From the NCBI GenBank assembly GCA_006503475.1, contig RSEH01000109.1, positions 62,001 through 126,000 of the forward strand: a DNA stretch of 64,000 nt. Reading direction: 5' to 3'. A program made the translations under genes and the position numbers. The stretch is from Stentor roeselii (Eukaryota; Ciliophora; Heterotrichea; Heterotrichida; Stentoridae). How positions within the stretch are numbered: position 1 is the first letter of the stretch; every line of letters begins with the position of its first letter. Under the pieces are notes generated by a model. That model saw only the letters and a list, made by a program, of their open reading frames with translations. It ran no database searches and was not told the origin of the DNA. Below are positions 37,611 to 46,564 of this stretch, piece by piece.

Positions 37611-37750
37611 TTTCCTATGTCAGATAAGGTAGTATTAAGTGTATTTCCACCAAAATGAATAATATAAAAATACCAGATTGATTCAGTATGAAATCCGTTA
37701 ATCATTTAAATGAATCATGAATGCTAAGTTAACACTAGTTAATAAAAAAA

Positions 37751-38281
37751 TCATAACAAATTCTCAATTTTTTGTCTGGGTTTGCTTTTATTTCTACTCA
37801 AAACAGGCACGAATAATTTTTGCCGTACTTCTAATCTTGAATTAAAAGATCTGCGAACAGAACTTCCAGAAGCAACTGTCGGAGAAGACTCAGAACTACG
37901 GTCAGCATATTTTCCTCCTAAGAGTCTTTCAGGGATGCTTATTTTTCTGTTTTGTTTGACAGGAGGTAGAACTGCAGGTATTTTTGACCGGTTTCGAATG
38001 TAATTATAAATCGAGGCGATTTGATTGGTTCTCTTGCATGATGAACGGGATTTCACGATAGGGTGCTTAAACAAAGACTCTCTTCGGTAAATCTTTTGTA
38101 AGTCTTTACTCATATTTTCTTCGAAATCTTTGAATCTTTTGGGCTTGAAATAATCAGAATCATTTGGATTAGGACTTAAGGAAAAGGAGTTATTAACTGA
38201 CTCTACGTGTTTGGCAAGTTTTGTTAGTTTAGCTCTGGATTCTTTTGATCTTTTAAGATATTCTTGAAGTTCTTCGGTCAT
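37751..38281 (-). CDS. Small basic protein of unknown family
   Basis: 176 residues from ATG 38281 (MTEELQEYLKRSK); the codon before is TTG. The N-terminal helix is charged. The remainder is very basic and Ser/Arg/Pro-rich (KSRSSCKRTN, LPPVKQNRK) and probably disordered. No recognised domain. The gene is divergent from LRRC56 with 95 bp between starts. Confidence 0.65.
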   Translation of the reverse strand: MTEELQEYLKRSKESRAKLTKLAKHVESVNNSFSLSPNPNDSDYFKPKRFKDFEENMSKDLQKIYRRESLFKHPIVKSRSSCKRTNQIASIYNYIRNRSKIPAVLPPVKQNRKISIPERLLGGKYADRSSESSPTVASGSSVRRSFNSRLEVRQKLFVPVLSRNKSKPRQKIENLL

Positions 38282-38376
38282 CAATAACTTATAATAATAT
38301 TGATCAAAGTTATAAACAAAAGATTATATTTAAATCTTATTCTTCTTCATTCCAATTCCTTCATATAAAACACTTA

Positions 38377-39300
38377 ATGGAAGAAAAAATCCGCATGCGT
38401 CCTAAAACCGCTCGAGTATTAGAAGACCCATCTTCAGACTCATGCTATTCCCCTCGTTCAAAACTTCAATCATTAACCAACATACCTTTATCTCATTTAC
38501 CAAGTCTTCTAAAGCTAGAACTATCAACCGACATCGAGAGTCTTGAGTTCCACAAGTTCGGGTCACTTCTTCCAAGTTTACGTGAATTAAAACTTTCGAA
38601 TTCCTCCCTCGATTCAATCCGTGACCTTGGAACAGACTGGAAAAATTTGCAGGTATTGTGGTTGGTGAAGACAGGTCTTTCTTCAATAGACGGTATTTCC
38701 GCATTTCCAGTGTTAAAAGAACTTTACTGTGCTTTTAACCAGGTGTCATCCTTATCCGCTCTTTTTTTGAATGAAACCATTCAATGTTTAGATATGGAGG
38801 GCAACCAGGTACAATCCATGGAAGAAATCGATTCCCTCCAATACTGCTCATCATTATTCTCACTAACCCTCGAAGGAAACCCAGTAAGTAAGCTAAAAAA
38901 TTATAGAACCTCAGTATTTTCTCTGCTCAAATCTCTGGTTCTACTAGACGACACCGAAAAACAATCAGAAGTTCTAACAGAAACTTCAGAAGAAGTCGAA
39001 ATGGTCTTAAACAGCGTAAGAGAGTCCAGCAGAATCCTAAAAAAATCTCTGATCGACTCTCGTTCAAAAACCGAAAAAAACATTTTCTCTGATGTTTCCA
39101 GTCACTTGACAGAAGAAGTCTTCAGCGGGAACCCGATAAAAGCGATGCGATATCGAAGAAAAAAGCTTTTAGAAGGAAACAACATCATGAATCTCGTCAG
39201 AGAATTCAAAGTCAACAATCCTCAAGAAGAAAAGAAAAAATCAGGAAAAGACTTTCGCTTGAAACCCAGGGCAAAAGATAGTCTTTTTGATACACAGTAA
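38377..39300 (+). CDS. LRRC56: LRRC56 / ODA8-like leucine-rich repeat protein
   Basis: A 307-residue protein matching LRRC56 (ODA8 in Chlamydomonas), required for maturation and ciliary transport of outer dynein arms. The LRR block at about 45-200 has the family sequence order: SLLKLELS, then LGTDWKNLQVLWLVKTGL with SSIDGI, then LKELYCAFNQVSSLSAL, then LDMEGNQV and SLTLEGNPV. The C-terminal 100 residues are charged and helical, with a basic RYRRKKLLEGNN motif. This and CEP19 are the clearest cilia genes in the window. No intron was seen. Confidence 0.85.
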   Translation: MEEKIRMRPKTARVLEDPSSDSCYSPRSKLQSLTNIPLSHLPSLLKLELSTDIESLEFHKFGSLLPSLRELKLSNSSLDSIRDLGTDWKNLQVLWLVKTGLSSIDGISAFPVLKELYCAFNQVSSLSALFLNETIQCLDMEGNQVQSMEEIDSLQYCSSLFSLTLEGNPVSKLKNYRTSVFSLLKSLVLLDDTEKQSEVLTETSEEVEMVLNSVRESSRILKKSLIDSRSKTEKNIFSDVSSHLTEEVFSGNPIKAMRYRRKKLLEGNNIMNLVREFKVNNPQEEKKKSGKDFRLKPRAKDSLFDTQ

Positions 39301-39335
39301 TTTTTAAGATAATTAAAGGTCAGGAGTCTATAAAC

Positions 39336-39623
39336 ATGGCAAATAAGTGTAAAGCATGTGCGAGCTATTGCTTACTTGTGTCCGTCGCTGGAACTGTTCT
39401 TCTTGTACGGGATATTTAGACGTATTTGACTTTTCTATCGTTTTATGGACTACCTGAGTTCACTTCGAAGATTGAAAGTGAAAAAAGGGGATCGGAAACT
39501 ACTGAGACTTTAGGAATTTCTGCTGGGATTTACTTGGCTCTTGTTTTTATTTGCGCGTTTGTTCAGTGCAGGTCCAGCAAGAAAGTGGATCCTATGGACT
39601 ACGATCCTTTGCCTGATCGATAA
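39336..39623 (+). CDS. Two-helix membrane protein, RNASEK-like, two exons
   Basis: A 90-residue protein seen in full only after removing a 15-nt intron (39405-39419). It starts MANKCKACASYCLL, has a first membrane helix (CLLVSVAGTVLLTYLTFLSF), a short charged loop, a second helix (LGISAGIYLALVFICAFVQC) and a basic tail. Layout, length and the second helix resemble ribonuclease kappa (RNASEK), an accessory subunit of the vacuolar ATPase Vo sector; similarity outside the helices is weak, so this is a tentative assignment. It follows LRRC56 by 35 bp. Confidence 0.65.
39405..39419 (+). other. 15-nt intron
   Basis: GTACGGGATATTTAG, A at position 10, phase 0. Joins two parts of the first membrane helix. 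Confidence 0.85.
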
Positions 39624-39777
39624 TAACTAGATAATCTTTTCCTAAAGAATTCTTTAATTTGAGTCATCCACATATTTAAGAGGTCTTTTTGAGTTTATTT
39701 TCTACTACTTCAATAAGATTGTTGAGCTTTCATTCAGTTGAAATTAAACAACTTCTTCATCTCATTTAAATAATACG

Positions 39778-40497
39778 ATGAGACCCTCAATCAACACAGT
39801 TCACATCTTCGAAAAAGAAAGAAATTCAAGAAACATAAAGCCTCGAACTCCCTTGCCATCAAGAAACCCGATCTTACTAGACCCAGAGCCTTCAAAGCCA
39901 ATCCCAAAGATAGAGCTTCAATCCCAAGAGAAAAAAAAAGTTCGACAACTCGCTCTCGGCGACTTTTCCTTAAAAGGCCGAGGAACATTCGAATTTTCCT
40001 ACACCCAAGCCGTCCCTTCAAAGCCATCAAAGCGATTTTTCGAGAAATCATCATTCGACCCAATAAAGCCGGCAGAGGTGATTCCCCAAGCAAGGTTCAA
40101 AAGACCAGAGCGCAACCCGATCACGACAGGAGAAACAAGCAGGACCTGCCAGGAGAAAGTCCAGCCACATCAAAAGTCTTCAGTTTTTTCTGATGAAAAG
40201 CCGGTCCAGATGAGAGAAAGTAAGAAAAACACGTAAAATTCATTCAGAACTTATAAAAATAAAAGCAGTGTATTTCAAGAAGTCTTTCCGGAAGCTAGGA
40301 CTCAAAGAATACGCACTGTTACTGAAACTGAAGAAATTATTCAGTATAAGTTCGCGCCTTGCTATCGAGATGAGTTCGTGTCTCCTAAACCGCAGAGTAA
40401 CAGGTATGATAAAGGGGAGGTCAGACAGTATGAGGATTTGAAGAACTTTGCCTCGGTGATGAGGGAAAAAAGAAACGCTTCTTCTATTTTTTCTTAG
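39778..40497 (+). CDS. Disordered basic protein, two exons
   Basis: 234 residues with a 15-nt intron at 40233-40247. Unknown family. The first exon is rich in Pro, Lys, Arg and Ser (LPSRNPILLDPEPSKPIPK; FSYTQAVPSKPSKRFF). The second has a more structured part (VTETEEIIQYKFAPCYRDEF) and an acidic/aromatic helix before the end. Composition fits microtubule- or membrane-associated linkers, but nothing more can be said. The stop is 4 bp from the opposing carrier gene's stop. Confidence 0.7.
40233..40247 (+). other. 15-nt intron
   Basis: GTAAAATTCATTCAG, A at position 10, phase 2. Adds 83 codons to the gene. Confidence 0.85.
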
Positions 40498-40501
40498 TCT
40501 A

Positions 40502-41407
40502 TTAGTCTAAAAGGTAATGCAGGAAGTCGAGGGTTAGAAGAGTGATTATCACGTTTGGACCCACTCGCGCTACGAAGACTGAAAAACCTGCGTATAGGCC
40601 TAATATTCCTTCTCGTTTCACACTTTTCATAATACAGTCATTGAAACCGCTATAGGGATATACTCCATTCACATCTGGAACCATTCTCTGACATTTAACC
40701 TTAGCATTATCAAAAGGCAAAGAAATGACACAAGCACAAACAGCAGCAAATAAGCTGCTATAAATTCTATTCATAGAGTTATACCCGATTTTTTTATCCA
40801 AATATTCTTTGCACTGATCGTAAGGTGCAAGCATTCCGAAGTTCAGAGCACAAGCTCTTAACACAGTAGGAGTAGAAGCTCGCCAATAAGCGAAAATTCC
40901 TTCTTCCTTAGGGATTCTATACAGCGCATCAAAGATACCTTTGTAGTTTCTTCTTCTCTCTGGGGGTAAAGAGTGGTCAGTCTGCACCCTGATAAGAGCG
41001 ATGTCGCAAGGATTTCCAACAATCGCCCCGATACCTCCACTGATAGTCGAATAGAAAAACTTCATCCAAAATGAAATGGCATCACTTCCAGTTCGAGCTT
41101 TTTCCCTATCCACAAGAGTTTTGTAGAGACCCAGTCGAGTCGTAGCGTAAACTGCTTGCCGGGTGATCGCACTTGAAAGACCTGAGTAAAACTCAGTGAT
41201 TCCCTTAGTTCTAAGTGTTTCTTTCGCGAGTTGCAGAGCTGAAATTTTAGCCCCGCATCGACCTTCAGCCTGACACTGAACATGAACTTTGATGTAGTCA
41301 ACAGGAAGTGTGGCACAGGTTGCAACGATCCCTGAAGCTCCACCTATAGCAAAGTTCTTGATTTCTTCCACGTACTTGGTCTGCTGGATGTCCGGATGGT
41401 TGAGCAT
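40502..41407 (-). CDS. Mitochondrial oxoglutarate/malate-type carrier (SLC25A11-like)
   Basis: A 301-residue mitochondrial carrier. Three repeats carry the signature forms LPVDYIKVHVQ, NPCDIALIRVQTD and LPFDNAKVKCQ. The contact-site pattern (NPCDIALIR; QAVYATTRLGLYKT) and overall sequence order match the 2-oxoglutarate/malate carrier and close dicarboxylate carriers, which exchange malate for oxoglutarate in the malate-aspartate shuttle. A dicarboxylate-carrier alternative is possible. It is the second SLC25 gene in the window, only distantly related to the one at 3855. Confidence 0.9.
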   Translation of the reverse strand: MLNHPDIQQTKYVEEIKNFAIGGASGIVATCATLPVDYIKVHVQCQAEGRCGAKISALQLAKETLRTKGITEFYSGLSSAITRQAVYATTRLGLYKTLVDREKARTGSDAISFWMKFFYSTISGGIGAIVGNPCDIALIRVQTDHSLPPERRRNYKGIFDALYRIPKEEGIFAYWRASTPTVLRACALNFGMLAPYDQCKEYLDKKIGYNSMNRIYSSLFAAVCACVISLPFDNAKVKCQRMVPDVNGVYPYSGFNDCIMKSVKREGILGLYAGFSVFVARVGPNVIITLLTLDFLHYLLD

Positions 41408-42134
41408 TTTAATAACCAGCCATTTAAATAGGCAGTCATATTTTTTTCCTGTACTTATTGATTATTTGAGAATTACTCAAATAGTCATATGTTTGGACTA
41501 AAGATAGGCTTTTTTGATATATTAGATTGAAACTCAATATATTGTTTTTTTAGGAAGATTTGAACATAAAGATGCTGAATTAGGTTGTTTAGAGAATAAT
41601 GTTTATGTTGGAATATATGAATCTATTAATTAGACTTATCTTGAAAACGATGAATAAAATGAAAGTACTAAATAAATTTTCGTTTCATCTTCTTGTCTAT
41701 ATTATCAAGATTTTTTAATGTATGAATTTAACGTTGTGTTTTTGCAATTATATTCAAAAGTCTAATATGTTTTATTTTTAATCTCATCGCATTCTTTACT
41801 TTTATAAAAAGACTTAAGTTAAAATAAGTCATTAAGCATCAGCAGAAAAGATTGTTTTTTTTCCAAGTAGCAATAGAATAATTTATTGAAAATTTAGCAT
41901 CTTAAAACATATAAGATTTATCAGAGAATAAATAGCTACTTGATATTCTCAATACTTAAAAATCTCCATCCTTATTTCATATCACTCAACAACAATATTC
42001 TTTAAGTTCACCAAAGAGTTAAACCCTAAAACCCTACCAACTTCAGCCCAGGACTCAAAATGATCATCAATAATTCACTAAATTCCCTTAATTTTCATTT
42101 AATCCCATCTTTTCAAATTTAATATAAAAATCAC
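41408..42134. other. Intergenic stretch, 727 bp
   Basis: AT-rich; the last 200 bases are strikingly poor in G. A 35-codon coding-like patch without an ATG lies at 41526-41633. Two CCCTA-type triplets near 42024 are not a telomere. No supported gene. Confidence 0.5.
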
Positions 42135-43295
42135 ATGAACATGACTATCACAAGTGAAGAGTCAAAAATCGATTCAATTCTGCAGAACTTCTTTCACTTA
42201 AATCAGCTTTTTTCGAAAAATCATAAAAGAATTATAAATTCTTTGCAAAATTCTGACTTTTCTATGATACCAGTAATCTTTATTCAGGGTACTAAAGGCA
42301 AGGTGATGATTGACCTACAAAGCATCAATATGATTGTTGAATCGAGCAACGAACTGCTAGAAACTGACCTACAGTTTACTAAAATTCTAAAAAACTTTGA
42401 ATTGGTTGTGGAATGTATATCGAAAACACAAAGGATTGCTCAATTTATCAAAGGTCAAAACGAACAATTGAAGACGATAGTAGAAAAATACAACCATCTA
42501 GTTAAAAATTCAATGCAGCAGCTTTCTTATTATTTCAAGCAAATCTCAAGTAATCCAACTGCCACAGTTTCTAACTTAATCTTACAAAACAATGAAAAAA
42601 TAAAGGAATGTGTCTCAAAGTTTATCCCTCTATCAATCATCGAGCAAGGAAAAACAAGCACCTTAGGAATGAATTTCCTTGAAAAGTTCAGATTTGATCA
42701 TTTCGACGACCTGAACCCAATTTTAAAAGTAAAAAAATTCAGATCATGCTGTGAAAACTTTAAAGAACTTCTCACTTTTATCGGAAAAACGCTTATTTCC
42801 TTATATAATTCCAACTGTAGTCAAAAATTTCACCCAGGTCCTGAGGTGACTTCTTTCAATTGCAGAGAATTTCATGCGAAAACTGAGGAAAGTAAAGAAA
42901 AAACAAGTGAATCTCGTAAAAATATTGTCGGAAAAGTAAGAAAACTGTTGAATCGTGGAAGTCTTAGCAAGGCAGAGGCTAAAAGAGTGATTTTAAACAT
43001 GAATAAACCGGACTTTAGCATGCAGAACTTTGAATATCTGCAGACTAATGAAGATCATTTCAATAGCAGTGATGATCCCTTGACTGAAACAAGGGTAAAC
43101 CCTGGAGATAATGCTTCTCATTTTAATGAAGAAATGAAGAAAGTTGCACCTTTTCCGAAGAAAACTAATAGTAGCTGCTCGGCACTTAAGAGAAGAGTTT
43201 CTTCTAATAGTTTTTCTAGAAACCTGTCATCTTCGTTGATTAGGAATGGAAGTAACTCGTCTAAATCGAAGTCGAGGCACAGGGTTAATTTTTAA
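42135..43295 (+). CDS. Helical protein of unknown family
   Basis: 386 residues. Residues 1-220 are predicted helical with scattered hydrophobics (for example SIDSILQNFFHLNQLF at about residue 11), without repeats I recognise. From about 235 the protein becomes basic, Ser-rich and probably disordered, ending in an Arg/Ser/Lys-rich tail (SSKSKSRHRVNF). Two nearby Met codons begin the frame; the first is used. No intron was detected and no function is proposed. Confidence 0.75.
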   Translation: MNMTITSEESKIDSILQNFFHLNQLFSKNHKRIINSLQNSDFSMIPVIFIQGTKGKVMIDLQSINMIVESSNELLETDLQFTKILKNFELVVECISKTQRIAQFIKGQNEQLKTIVEKYNHLVKNSMQQLSYYFKQISSNPTATVSNLILQNNEKIKECVSKFIPLSIIEQGKTSTLGMNFLEKFRFDHFDDLNPILKVKKFRSCCENFKELLTFIGKTLISLYNSNCSQKFHPGPEVTSFNCREFHAKTEESKEKTSESRKNIVGKVRKLLNRGSLSKAEAKRVILNMNKPDFSMQNFEYLQTNEDHFNSSDDPLTETRVNPGDNASHFNEEMKKVAPFPKKTNSSCSALKRRVSSNSFSRNLSSSLIRNGSNSSKSKSRHRVNF

Positions 43296-43382
43296 TTGTT
43301 TAGTATAAGTGTTGAAGGGTAATGCTGATAATTTGATTTACTTAGGAATTAAGGATTGAAATCTTATCTCAAGTAATAATAA

Positions 43383-44660
43383 ATGATATCTTTGCTAATT
43401 CTGACATTCACAACAATACCTACTGAGAGCTTCTATATCGGAGATTGGAATGGCCAAATCCTCGACTTTTCCTCTAAAAGCGGACTAACCTACTTTGCAC
43501 TATCATCGACCTACGACAGATGCAGCGTGGTGTTATTCAATGGTCACTGGAGATCAGAAGATTTCAAAGCATTGAACTGCAGTATACAAGCCATTCATAA
43601 CACAGGAAGACTTCTGGTCTATTCAACCGGTATCTCCAACCAGTCCTTGACAATAGAAGCCAACATAACAGGAGATATAAAACTTTCAATCTTCAACGAA
43701 AAATCCGAAATTTCCGGAACTTTTTCATCAGTCCCAAAATACCTCTCCATCAATTTTTCAGCCTCAGAAGCACTTTTCGACGCCTACATAAAAAAAATCT
43801 ACTTTTTTATCATTCTTTTCACTTTCCTAAAAACTTTAGAATTTTACATCTGCCGGCAAATCCTTTCGAAAATTTCAAATCGCCTTTTAGCCCAAAGTAT
43901 GAGTTTATCTTCGATAATCCTGTCATCGACAGTGGACCTTTTTTATCTTTTGTGGTCTTTTGAAATAGTGGGAAAATATGTAAAGTTTAAATAGCTGAGT
44001 CTTATCGAGTTCATGATTTTATCATTGTCGTGTCTGGTGCTTTTGAGAGAAAAATCAAGGATTTTCGACCGTGCAGTGAAATCTCAGTCTTTAAGTCGCC
44101 GTCGTCATGGTTTTTCGACTTATATGTTTATTTCAGCGCTTTATATCACAACTCTTAACACTTTATACTACTTGAATGTTGTGGCTTCCAACATGGTCTT
44201 CATTCCGCATATTGTAAAAAACTTAAGAAGAAGAAGTGTTTCTAAATATTTGATCGCTACTTTAATAGCAAGTCAACTTCTTTTGACACTTTCTATTATT
44301 TGCTGGGAGGATAACTTTTTGGTATGGGAACCTAATTATTACTTATCTGCTGGCGTTGTTGGGGTTGTTAGTTTGCAGATGGTTTACTTGTTTAAAAAAT
44401 CTCAAGTTCGTGATGATGCGGCTCTTGATGGTGACTTGGAAGACCCTCTGGGTTTTGATGAGATACCGATTTTAACGGATAGTTCTTTGGGACCGATAAG
44501 TGCTTCGTGTCCAATCTGCCTAACAGACCTTCCACCATCAGGTCTAGTAAGAACAAGCTGCATGCACTGGTTTCACTTATCCTGCATCCAAGGTTGGCTT
44601 CGTATAAATTCAGTCTGTCCAGTATGCAGGACTGAAGTATTTTCACTATACAGACGATAA
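43383..44660 (+). CDS. Multi-pass membrane RING-H2 protein (Tul1/DSC-type), two exons
   Basis: 420 residues over two exons joined by a 15-nt intron (43980-43994). The N-terminus has a signal peptide (MISLLILTFTTIPTES) and a luminal beta-rich region of about 115 residues. A set of six or seven membrane helices follows, and a C-terminal RING-H2 finger (CPICL, CMHWFHLSCI, CPVC) faces the cytosol. This order (lumen, helices, RING at the end) matches Tul1/DSC-complex E3 ligases of the Golgi/endosome that degrade misplaced membrane proteins. The zinc ligands are all present. The next gene starts 27 bp downstream. Confidence 0.8.
43980..43994 (+). other. 15-nt intron
   Basis: GTAAAGTTTAAATAG, A at position 10, phase 0. 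Removal joins the membrane part to the RING finger. Confidence 0.9.
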
Positions 44661-44687
44661 CTCAATTAAAATAATTAGCAGATAACC

Positions 44688-46007
44688 ATGTCCGAAACCT
44701 GCATCATCTGCAATGAGAACCAAGCAGATACTTACTGCATTCCTTGCAGCAGTCTTTTCTGCGCACAATGTTCAGCTTCTCATGTGAACTGGAAGGACAG
44801 GTCACATCAACTGATTAACTATCAAGTCTTCCTCCAACAAAACGAATCTCACGTCTTACAAAAAAAAACAACCATGAAAAACGTGTCTTCTTGGCTAAAG
44901 GAGCGACTTGTTGAAGCGAATTTGCAAATTGACGCGCAATTCGCTGAAGTTGTTGAAAAAATCAGGGCGAAACAGCACTTTTTACATACTTTAGTCGATA
45001 AAATCTTTGAAGAAAAAGTTCTAGAGCAGGTAGAAACTTTTGAAATTAATGAACAAGCTTTAGAACTTATGGCAAAGGGGAAAAATTTAGTGAATAGGCA
45101 GATTATTACTCAACAAGACGTGGAAAGTTTTATCTTCGCTGAAATGATCTGTCCTGGTCTTTCACAAGACTTAGAAATCGCTTTATCAAAAGAACTGAAT
45201 TACAACCTCGAGATTTACCCAACAAGTAAACCAGTTCCTTTATATTCTTTCAAACCAAACTCGTCACAGGTCTTCATGTTCGACATTTTAACTGAAGAAG
45301 AAGTCATCATGAACGTGAAAAATTTTGAATGTAAAAATTGTGCAGGGTGGTGTTTGTTTGACTCTAAAATCTTCTACACTGGAGGATGGAAACTCGGGTA
45401 TTCGTCGTTTGAAGTCTTTGAAATTAATACTTCAAAGTGGAGCGTCGTACCCAGACCGTCTTTGAATTATCCTAGACATCAACATGCCACGATTTTCGCA
45501 AATGGATGCGTGTTTGTCTTTGGAGGAGCTGGAAAACTTGGACTTTTAACTGCTTGTGAAAAATGGAATTTAAGTGATCAGAACTGGAAAGTTATTTGTC
45601 ATTTACCCAATCCTATCACGCAAATGGGAATTTGTAATGTTGGAAATTTTATTTTTCTTTCTGGAGGGTTGGAGTTTGAAAGGTATTCGATTTTGAAGGA
45701 TTGCTTTTTTAGACTCCCGGTTAGGTTTTATGGAAGGGTTTTGTCGACTTTGGTTGAGTATGGATCTAATATTTTGATTTTTCGACCAGGTGAGCTCTGG
45801 GAATACGAAAGTGAAGAAGGAATGATCTACAAAAAAGCTGATCTAGACTACATCGACCTCTGGAGTTCAACCCATCCAGTTCTCCGCATGGGAAAAGTTT
45901 ACTTCTTTCTAGAAAACCTGCGAATAGTCTACGCATTCGACATATCCAAGAAAAAGTTAGAATTCGTGACAGATTTTCATAAAAGTGACTCAGAATCTTC
46001 TCCTTAA
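44688..46007 (+). CDS. B-box zinc finger plus kelch-repeat protein
   Basis: A 439-residue protein with an N-terminal B-box-type zinc finger (residues 4-45: CIICNENQADTYC, CxxC, then CSASHVNWKDRSH), a coiled-coil region (about 55-150) and a C-terminal kelch beta-propeller. Kelch blades can be seen in IFYTGGWKLGYSSFEVF, in FVFGGAGKLG and in IFLSGGLEFERYS. The arrangement is like a TRIM protein without RING; ciliates have many. It is probably an adaptor for substrate binding. No intron. Confidence 0.85.
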   Translation: MSETCIICNENQADTYCIPCSSLFCAQCSASHVNWKDRSHQLINYQVFLQQNESHVLQKKTTMKNVSSWLKERLVEANLQIDAQFAEVVEKIRAKQHFLHTLVDKIFEEKVLEQVETFEINEQALELMAKGKNLVNRQIITQQDVESFIFAEMICPGLSQDLEIALSKELNYNLEIYPTSKPVPLYSFKPNSSQVFMFDILTEEEVIMNVKNFECKNCAGWCLFDSKIFYTGGWKLGYSSFEVFEINTSKWSVVPRPSLNYPRHQHATIFANGCVFVFGGAGKLGLLTACEKWNLSDQNWKVICHLPNPITQMGICNVGNFIFLSGGLEFERYSILKDCFFRLPVRFYGRVLSTLVEYGSNILIFRPGELWEYESEEGMIYKKADLDYIDLWSSTHPVLRMGKVYFFLENLRIVYAFDISKKKLEFVTDFHKSDSESSP

Positions 46008-46051
46008 TCCAATGTTTATTGTTTAACATAAGATATAAAAAGCATCATATC

Positions 46052-46546
46052 TCACTTCCTCGTCTTAATAAACCTTCTATAATTCCTTTCCATAGGTCTC
46101 GTCGTTACCAAGAAACTATTTCGATCCAGGTTCAATTTAGGATAAACCTTAAACTTATAATTCACAGTTGTCGGCTTCGAAGGTATCAGCTGTTGCAGTC
46201 GTTCAATATTTTCAATATCAAAAAGTGAAATCTTATCAACAGTGCTCGAACGAGACCTGATCATTTTCGGTCTAAGTCCTTGAGGAACGCTGAAGTTTTT
46301 TCTATGAGGGAACTTATTTGGGTAGGACTTTGGAGCATTTTCCACTTCTAAGACAATGCTATCAGAACGAGGAAGAAAAGATTTTACAGTTCTTTTCGGG
46401 GTCTTGTAAGGACTGAACTTTACTTTAAAAGAGTTGGAGAAGCGGTTGTCGTTAGTAGGGATGAACCTTTGATAGCATTTAAAAGGTGAATCGTCCCAAG
46501 TGGGTAAAGTGAACAACTGGTCGCTTCCTTTCGAGATGCTTTTCAT
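46052..46546 (-). CDS. Basic protein of unknown family
   Basis: 164 residues, rich in Lys, Arg, Ser, Phe and Pro (FKVKFSPYKTPKRTVKSFLP), isoelectric point clearly basic. No membrane helix or coiled coil. A short hydrophobic patch (DKISLFDIENIERLQQLI) may be a helix. No recognisable domain. It starts only 18 bp from the opposite-strand GH31 start and converges on the kelch gene with 44 bp between stops. Confidence 0.65.
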   Translation of the reverse strand: MKSISKGSDQLFTLPTWDDSPFKCYQRFIPTNDNRFSNSFKVKFSPYKTPKRTVKSFLPRSDSIVLEVENAPKSYPNKFPHRKNFSVPQGLRPKMIRSRSSTVDKISLFDIENIERLQQLIPSKPTTVNYKFKVYPKLNLDRNSFLVTTRPMERNYRRFIKTRK

Positions 46547-46564
46547 ACTTAAAACTAATAAACT
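46547..46564. promoter_or_regulatory. 18-bp spacer between divergent start codons
   Basis: The spacer between ATG 46546 (minus) and ATG 46565 (plus) is AT-rich. Promoter and both 5' UTRs must fit here or extend into the neighbouring coding sequence. Confidence 0.45.

Noticed and set aside
42020-42040. CCCTA-type repeats resembling a telomere
   Set aside because: Only two imperfect units within an internal spacer.
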